Below, piece after piece: positions 58,089 through 64,000 of a stretch of 64,000 nucleotides of DNA; position 1 is the stretch's first letter; the number at the start of each line of letters is the position of its first letter. The position numbers and the translations under genes were made by a program. The notes below the pieces were generated by a model. It worked only from the letters and a program-made list of their open reading frames with translations, ran no database searches and was not told the origin of the DNA. The stretch comes from Stereocaulon alpinum (taxonomy: Eukaryota; Ascomycota; Lecanoromycetes; Lecanorales; Stereocaulaceae): contig JAEUBA010000018.1 of NCBI GenBank assembly GCA_018257865.1, forward strand, positions 62,001 to 126,000, written 5' to 3'.

Positions 58089-59593
58089 ATGGCATACCAA
58101 ATTTCCCCGTCGAAAATACGCTCCAAGCAACCATCCCCAGAGAAACGATGCTTGCCTTACATAGCCACGATTCTGGTACCCAAACGAGCAGTTTCAGCCA
58201 CTGAGGCAGGATCGCCGACGAAAAAGCTCAAGGGGAGCCTCGGAGAAGAGCCGTTCCTAGGTAAGTGCTTTTTCCATTCCGTCGCTCTCAACGTATGCTA
58301 AGTAAAGGTCAAACAGATGTACGGTTTCAGTCTAAATCAGGGAGCGAAGACAGTGAAAAAGGGCTAGCTCAATCTAAGAAGATTGAGCTTCCATACTCAC
58401 TTGTCGAGGCCGGTCGAGCGACCTCCCCTCCTAAGGGAGACTTCTCAGATCTTCTCAGAATTTTTCCAACCACTTTCGCAGCCGAACTATTTCCACCATT
58501 TTTGTTAATCCGCGTCCGAAAATTGCCTCCAAAGCCATGGCCTCTGAGAGTGGGTGGACTTCCCGTACAATTTACTACAGACGACGAAACAGAGACTTTC
58601 GATAGAGGGCGCATAGGGCGAGGGCCGAAAGTCCTAACAGAATTGGATTTACATAGAGCGATCGACTACAACGAGGACATTCTACGACAGGCGGTGAGGA
58701 CGTTCCGGGAGCTGAAGATCAAGATCAGAGATATCTTCTGGTTTGGTGGGTTTTGGCAGATCACTATCCCAGATGGCACTGAAATCAAACATCTCCCAAC
58801 CAGAGTTGCCTCCAGCCCAGCATTCTACAGGACCAGGTCAGAAGCTCCGTACCCTGACCCAGCAGCACTCAGGAGCAAGCCGCCGCAGGGCGTTGAGTAC
58901 GATGATACTGTGTACATGACCGCATTGAATCGCCTTCTCCGTCCCGGAATCATGTTAAGCTCCTCAATCCGCACGATTGTCAAAAACGGGCGAAAAGAGG
59001 ACTCTTTTAAGACCACGACTTCTGGTATCCTTGTCGCAAATAAGCAAGGCCAGATCTTCATTACCGTTGCTACGCATGGATTCGAAGACGACGGTTTGGT
59101 ATACCATCCAAACCCACACAAGGGTACAGTCATCGGGAGGATCATAGAGAGTCTCCCAGATACCGAAATCTCCATTGTGAGACTCAACCCTGGCTTACGA
59201 TACGTGAATGAGACTTTTGGGACTGATGCTGAACCTAATGGCATACGAATGAAGGGAATCTCAGCTACCCACCCACCGCATCTGCGAGTCTACGATGCCC
59301 TCAGTATGAATAATCCTTTTTCTGGAAGCTGCGAAGGGGTCACGATGGCTCCAGGCGCATTGATACCTGATGGAGGAAACAAAGAATACGTGCGGCATGT
59401 ATGGACTTTCTTTGAAAATGGGGATGAAGCGGTAGATGGGAGTTGTGGTTCTCCAATATTAACTGACGAAGGGAAAGTGGTGGGATTGTTCAGATTCAAG
59501 GCGGTAAATTCCAATTTCTGTCTTGCAATCTCAGCATTAGAGCTTCGGGAGTACGGATACGAAATATGTGGTGGTGAGCAGACTTTTACATAG
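58089..59593 (+). CDS. Chymotrypsin-fold protease-like protein
   Basis: A 485-residue protein from exons 58089-58260 and 58308-59593 (47-bp intron). The N-terminal ~130 residues are basic and Ser/Pro-rich (SPTKKLKGSLGEEP) with no signal peptide. The C-terminal ~200 residues look like a trypsin-like domain: GILVANKQGQIFITVATHGF with candidate catalytic His314, SLPDTEISIVRL with Asp342, and AVDGSCGSPILTDEGKVVGL around residue 437. In the last motif, GSCGSP lines up with the GDSGGP of serine proteases, which places Cys437 at the nucleophile. The preceding region (LRQAVRTFRELKIKIRDIFW) is unassigned. No neighbour explains a role. The exact family is unknown; that it is a protease is inferred from motif order and spacing only. 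Confidence 0.7.
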
Positions 59594-60125
59594 CTGACAA
59601 TTACAATGGACACAGTCCTCCATCCATCGGATAGTATTACACCAATGACCGCTCAGTTACTTCCTTGTATAGCTACATACCTAGCCCCGAAACGTACCAG
59701 TGGACATCAGTAAGCCGAATTCGCGGGTGCGAAGGCCGCCTGAAACGGCGATGAGACCATCACGAATTGGATGCGTCCTCACCTGCACACAAGATCTTTG
59801 CATCTAACATAAGTAAACAAAGTGACTCCTCAACTCATTTAGTTAGTCTAAAATCTACCCCAAAGGCGAAGACCGTACAGATAATACGATTGTGAATGAG
59901 CCTTCATCTCCAAATCTAATGGCAGCAGTGCTCGTTTCTTAAGCATGAAGGCAGAAACTTGGCGGTGCCCGCAACAGCATCGGAAGCTCGCAAGGAAGGA
60001 ATTCTATCGTCTATAAGAGTCGCAGGCGGCGATCAAGGGTATCCGGAACTTGATCTAGATGAGGATATATACTTGCGCAAAGTTTCGATATTACCCGCTT
60101 TATTGTTAAAGACCTGCTCTTAACT
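59594..60125. other. Convergent intergenic, nothing recognised
   Basis: 3' flanks of the protease-like gene and of the RQC1/TCF25-like gene. No repeat or gene seen. Confidence 0.5.
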
Positions 60126-62618
60126 TCATACATGCCTTTGCACTCTTTGAATCTCTCTCGTCACTAGGTCCTTCACCTCCAGGCTTGTGCCCTGCCTTAA
60201 AGTATAGTCCATAATGAAGTTCCTTGTGCGCTGTTGCCTTAGCAACAATATTCGCTTTGCATACTCGGTGACGATGCTTTGACCGCTGTCCACTGGCCAA
60301 GCGTGTTCGTTAGCACCATGCTGCGCTGTGAAATCACGTAGCTGCAGCATGCCTTGACCAGCGAGCCAGCGTTGATTACGATCATCGTCGTAGGGTTCCT
60401 GCGTTTGACCAGGACTAGTGCCTGCTCCGGTTGGCTGAGAGGGAGATGGTATGGGTCCCTCGTCACTGTCAGATCCTGACTCAACTGTAGGTTCGAGAGG
60501 GGCCCTTCGCGCATCTTCATTTTCATCTTCATTCCCGCTTGACTCCAAGACAATGCCTTGGAGCTCTCTTAAACGAGCTGCAGGTTCTTCAACAAGCTCT
60601 CTTGGGATACCCTGCTCGTCAGCTTGACGTGCAATATTCTCTACTTGAGCATCATCAGGCGCTTGACCGGGTCTCAGGAATGGAAGAAAGCGCCGAAATA
60701 GGCCTTGCAGACCTCGTAGCTCTTGAGCTTCACTTAGATCCCTGTCGCGATCTTCAGGAGATCGGGGATTGGGTGTTCCTTCTTCGAAATCTTCGTCCAA
60801 ACCATCTACAGCTTCGAATGCGGACTGAAATACCCGATGGGAATCTGCTGGCGGCACTGGGTCGTAGGACGGTAGGTTATTAGGTGGCGGTAGGGGGTCC
60901 GAGGATGAAGTCGGCATGTTGGTGAATTCTCGAGGTGTGAGGTTGAGTAGAGTTGGTACGCCGGAGAGGCGAATGTGGCGGGCTTCATCCAGTGTGATGG
61001 CGATCTCGGATGAGCTGCCAAGAGTTACTGACTCCACTGACTCTACAACCTCAACAAGGAAAGATATAGCCTCAGGCGTGTTCCATATATCTTTGGCATT
61101 GTGGATATACACTTCGCATTCAAACTTGTCGCGCTCGGACTGTGGCGACTTTCCCCACACTGACTTTGGTATATGATCAATGTTCAGGGCTTGGAACAGA
61201 CGAGCGAATATCCAAGGAAAGCGTTCAATGCATTCGCTGAGCGTTGTTCGTGACACCTGGGCTTGCTTCAATTTATACTGCGCAAGGGCTGATGAGATAC
61301 GAACATTCGGACGGTTTTTCCATAGGTCATCATCAAAGAATCGACACTTGCTTAGCTCAAGATAATTCTCCGATTGACCTCCTCGAAGTGCGAGCTGATC
61401 TAGAACAAGGGCAACGCAGTATGGATCTCCTTCGGGATCGAGACTCAAAATGAGCTTTGCCCACTCGTAAGCTGTCCGCCAGGTGCCTCTTTGGCCAAGG
61501 TTGGTTGCATAACGCCATGCGGCAAGCCAGAATTCACGGTTCTCAGGTCGTCGAAAGTCTAGTCTTGCCTTACCTTCTGCGAGCGCCGCTGTAAAAGACG
61601 AGTGTACGGATCGACCGAATGAGAACAGTGCACGCTCGAGTAAGTCTCCAGAAACGGAGTGGTCGCCTTGCTGCTTAGCGATCTCGGAGACCTGGAGAAG
61701 AGTTGATATGTGGTAGGGATTAAATTGAAGCATCTGAATCATGCGTTGCGGGTCCATTGATTCTACACACGTTTCAAATTGGCGTTGAACGTCCTGATAA
61801 ATCGTACTATGAACAAAGCGGTATTCGACGGTTCCGTCTTCCATTTTCTCTACCAATTCCATACCAAGGCCTCCGCTAGGAGCCTTAGGCCATTCCTCCT
61901 TCCCGAGGATGAATGGGTTCCTTCGAAGAGCCAGGCCTGCTAATCCTTGGCCACGTGAGGCGGGACTGTGACGACCGGCTAAGGCTGCACCCAAATCGAG
62001 CTGCTGAGGACCTCTCCCACGGCGTCTTGAAGTGCCAGCGGCCTCGTCCTCATTCTCAAGGACTGCGTTTCCGAACAGTCTCTTCATTTCATTGAGTGCG
62101 TTTAGATGTTTTGACTCGACAGCAAGTATTCGATACAATTGAATATTGGCCTCATCAATCTTCACCCTTGTGGAAGTAGATGGGTCATCTTTTGCATCTT
62201 TAGATAAGGACTTCAATGCAAGGTCGATCTCGTCCAACTGCGGCACTTTACCAGTCTTGTTGGTCGTTTTGATCGAGGTTTCAGAATTTTCAGCTGCCTT
62301 GGTCCTCTTCTTGTTTTTCTTCTTCTTCGATTTGCTTTTTGCTTTTGCTTTCCCTGATATTGCAGGCTTATCTTCGTACTGGATTCCCTTAATTTGGGGC
62401 TTTGGATCCTCGTCACCCCCGGAGGATGCAATGTCAGACTTTCCCGCTTCCTCCTCCTCTTCTGCTTCGTTCAGCATATCGAAGGCGTTCGAGGCTTTCG
62501 GCACCGGCACCTCCTCATGCTCTGACTCATCCTCCGATGTAGCTTCCTCGTCGAGAAGATCTTGCTGCTTTTGCTGCTCTTGCTCTCTTTGAAGCTTACG
62601 AAGGGCTCTGGAGGACAT
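60126..62618 (-). CDS. RQC1: Ribosome quality control complex subunit 1 (Rqc1/TCF25 family)
   Basis: A single-exon, 830-residue protein. Yeast Rqc1 helps Ltn1 and Cdc48 extract and degrade nascent chains on stalled 60S subunits; TCF25 is the animal homologue. The ATG gives MSSRALRKLQREQEQQKQQD, the family opening; a GTG three codons upstream is ignored. An acidic stretch and a Lys-rich segment (KAKSKSKKKKNKKRTKAAE) follow in the first 110 residues, then the TCF25 domain: FRFVHS-type YRFVHSTIYQDVQRQFETCV, PYHISTLLQVSEIAKQQGDH, LLERALFSFGRSVHSSF and FWLAAWRYATNLGQRGTWRT. The C-terminal ~200 residues are Pro/Glu/Asp-rich, ending in a helical segment (EYAKRILLLRQQRTRNFIMD). Confidence 0.92.
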   Translation of the reverse strand: MSSRALRKLQREQEQQKQQDLLDEEATSEDESEHEEVPVPKASNAFDMLNEAEEEEEAGKSDIASSGGDEDPKPQIKGIQYEDKPAISGKAKAKSKSKKKKNKKRTKAAENSETSIKTTNKTGKVPQLDEIDLALKSLSKDAKDDPSTSTRVKIDEANIQLYRILAVESKHLNALNEMKRLFGNAVLENEDEAAGTSRRRGRGPQQLDLGAALAGRHSPASRGQGLAGLALRRNPFILGKEEWPKAPSGGLGMELVEKMEDGTVEYRFVHSTIYQDVQRQFETCVESMDPQRMIQMLQFNPYHISTLLQVSEIAKQQGDHSVSGDLLERALFSFGRSVHSSFTAALAEGKARLDFRRPENREFWLAAWRYATNLGQRGTWRTAYEWAKLILSLDPEGDPYCVALVLDQLALRGGQSENYLELSKCRFFDDDLWKNRPNVRISSALAQYKLKQAQVSRTTLSECIERFPWIFARLFQALNIDHIPKSVWGKSPQSERDKFECEVYIHNAKDIWNTPEAISFLVEVVESVESVTLGSSSEIAITLDEARHIRLSGVPTLLNLTPREFTNMPTSSSDPLPPPNNLPSYDPVPPADSHRVFQSAFEAVDGLDEDFEEGTPNPRSPEDRDRDLSEAQELRGLQGLFRRFLPFLRPGQAPDDAQVENIARQADEQGIPRELVEEPAARLRELQGIVLESSGNEDENEDARRAPLEPTVESGSDSDEGPIPSPSQPTGAGTSPGQTQEPYDDDRNQRWLAGQGMLQLRDFTAQHGANEHAWPVDSGQSIVTEYAKRILLLRQQRTRNFIMDYTLRQGTSLEVKDLVTREIQRVQRHV

Positions 62619-63054
62619 TATGTACACACCTGGGGATCAACAGCTGGTGACTATGCCCTTGTAGCCAGACTTTTATTACGGTATAGATGGCCCTTCGAGG
62701 TTAGTATGATACGCAAACCAGGCTTCAAGATCGAATACACTGAGCGCTTGGATGCTGTAAGCTGCTGCGCAAGCAAGGTCTAAGAGTTTTAGTGGTGAAA
62801 AGAGACGAGATGAACTACGTAAGAGTAAACAGTGTACCGAGCTGCTTCGATAATGACGCAAGTTGACCGTTTTGGATAGCGCTATATGCAGATCTACCGA
62901 AGCGCTTGGCGCTGCACCCTTGTCAAACTCAAGCGATTCTTCCGCCAACGATTCTATTGACAACTACACCCTCGACTCTCACTCTTGACCAGTTGCTGCC
63001 GCAGGGTCGTCGTGCAGGCCTTTCGCTCTCCTTCCTGCCAACAGGCTTCTTCCG
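62619..63054. other. Divergent intergenic region
   Basis: Shared upstream region of the RQC1-like gene (minus) and the PP2C gene (plus). No other feature seen. Confidence 0.5.
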
Positions 63055-64000
63055 ATGCGTCGAGCTGTGGCCCAAGCTCTCCGCTCTGCTCGGCGCAGTC
63101 CCTTTCGAAGAGTACTCATCACCAAAGCTTTCCCTATCTCCCAAGTAAACCATGCTCTCAGTGAACGCTCCCTTTCCACTGCGACGCGAAGAGACGCCCC
63201 AACCCAACTCATAAAGTCCTCAATGTACTTTCGCAACTTCTCAGTGGCTGCTCTCGTGTCAGTACTTGCTTCCGGTGTCTGGTACTATCAGCGGAATCCA
63301 GAAACCAGGGCATTGGTCAACGGTACAAGCGTCTCGACGTCAGGCACAGGCCTTGCCGCAACTCAATATTCTACGCTAGCATCTGCGTCGGGATCCGTTC
63401 CAGCTGCATCGCTTTCGCCGTCCGACAGTCAGCTCACAACCCAAGCAGCTGGGTCCAAGCGAAGGGTTCTGATTGTGCAGAACGACGAGTTCTACATACA
63501 AGAACTTGCGGAGGACGCGCCGTTGACTAAGCAAGCCGAAGACGACGGTCTGAACCGATCTGAAATGCTCACACCTGAGCAAGCCACCCAGAAGCTACGG
63601 AAGTCCGAAGAGTCATATTTAGTAGGCAGAGGCACAGGGGTGGTCCGCTACGACATTGTCCAGATACCTAGCAACAATCCGATAGAAGACGATCATGCAG
63701 AGAAAATAGTCGAAGTCCCTCACTCTGGTACCACACTACCCGCTGGCACCTCGAACACCGACTGGATGTTCTGGGGTGTCTTTGACGGGCACAGCGGTTG
63801 GACTACGTCTGCAAAGCTCCGTCAGACCCTCATATCCTACGTTGCCCGAGAATTGAACAGCACCTACAAATCTGCTCTAAGTGATTCCTCTCTGCTACCC
63901 CCATCACCTCAGGCGATCGACGCTGCAATCAAACGTGGCTTCGTCACCCTCGATTACGATATCGTCCACGCATCGGTCGAAAAAGTCACCAAGAACACGA
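63055..64000 (+). CDS. Mitochondrial PP2C-type protein phosphatase (3' end outside window)
   Basis: The frame is open from ATG 63055 to the window end (315 codons) without an intron. The N-terminus, MRRAVAQALRSARRSPFRRV, is a strong mitochondrial presequence of Arg and hydrophobic residues with no acids. A single hydrophobic span follows (FSVAALVSVLASGVWYY), suggesting an inner-membrane anchor. The PP2C domain begins at VGRGTGVVRYDIVQIPSNNP and contains the metal-binding MFWGVFDGHSGW motif, with the manganese/magnesium-binding Asp. The layout matches Ptc5-like phosphatases that dephosphorylate pyruvate dehydrogenase. The remaining PP2C motifs lie beyond the window. Confidence 0.88.
   Translation, partial: MRRAVAQALRSARRSPFRRVLITKAFPISQVNHALSERSLSTATRRDAPTQLIKSSMYFRNFSVAALVSVLASGVWYYQRNPETRALVNGTSVSTSGTGLAATQYSTLASASGSVPAASLSPSDSQLTTQAAGSKRRVLIVQNDEFYIQELAEDAPLTKQAEDDGLNRSEMLTPEQATQKLRKSEESYLVGRGTGVVRYDIVQIPSNNPIEDDHAEKIVEVPHSGTTLPAGTSNTDWMFWGVFDGHSGWTTSAKLRQTLISYVARELNSTYKSALSDSSLLPPSPQAIDAAIKRGFVTLDYDIVHASVEKVTKNT

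Noticed and set aside
1..64000. tRNA or rRNA genes
   Set aside because: I looked for paired A-box/B-box patterns (GGTTCGAANCC type) and rRNA-like stretches and saw none with a matching cloverleaf; a covariance-model search would be decisive.

Overview
This window is nuclear DNA of a filamentous ascomycete (Pezizomycotina). A Dothideomycete is my best guess, but that rests on overall gene style and not on a marker. The signs are many 45-85 bp GT-AG introns, a Zn2Cys6 regulator, SAT4-type rhodopsin-domain proteins, a PalA/Rim20 scaffold, an MHYT-domain protein and a DUF3984 protein. I resolved 29 protein genes, about one per 2.2 kb on both strands. Exon structures were worked out by hand and checked for reading-frame closure. 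I found no tRNA, rRNA, CRISPR array or intact transposon.

Layout. 0.6-4.7 kb: mitochondrial FAD glycerol-3-phosphate dehydrogenase and a salicylate-hydroxylase-like FAD monooxygenase (both minus). 5.5-6.6 kb: a four-exon, possibly secreted protein. 8.0-17.4 kb (all plus): a NirA-like Zn2Cys6 regulator, an 896-residue fusion of a rhodopsin-like 7TM domain to a fucose-permease-type MFS transporter, and a CYS-3/MetR-like bZIP factor. 18.4-28 kb: Siw14-like phosphatase, TatD nuclease, two further rhodopsin-domain proteins, the copper chaperone ATX1 and the Fe-S assembly WD40 protein CIA1. 28-32 kb: a gene-poor stretch, then an O-methyltransferase with a broken frame. 32.4-38 kb: an uncharacterised polytopic membrane protein, a DUF985 cupin and an MHYT-domain protein.

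39-64 kb is mostly housekeeping: RTT106 histone chaperone, Mediator subunits MED18 and MED5, lipoate-protein ligase, chorismate synthase (ARO2), a DUF3984 protein, the pH-signalling scaffold PalA/RIM20, an RQC1/TCF25-like ribosome-quality-control protein and a mitochondrial PP2C phosphatase cut by the window end. Between them lie less familiar genes: a truncated lectin-like gene, an orphan 605-residue protein, and a chymotrypsin-fold protease-like gene with a possible cysteine nucleophile, sitting directly behind a four-unit ~100 bp minisatellite.

The genes do not form one pathway. Points most worth a second look are the rhodopsin-MFS fusion, the protease-like gene with its minisatellite, the decaying O-methyltransferase, the effector-like gene, a fold-back element at 11.2-11.4 kb, and a MED5 model lacking the family's N-terminal region.
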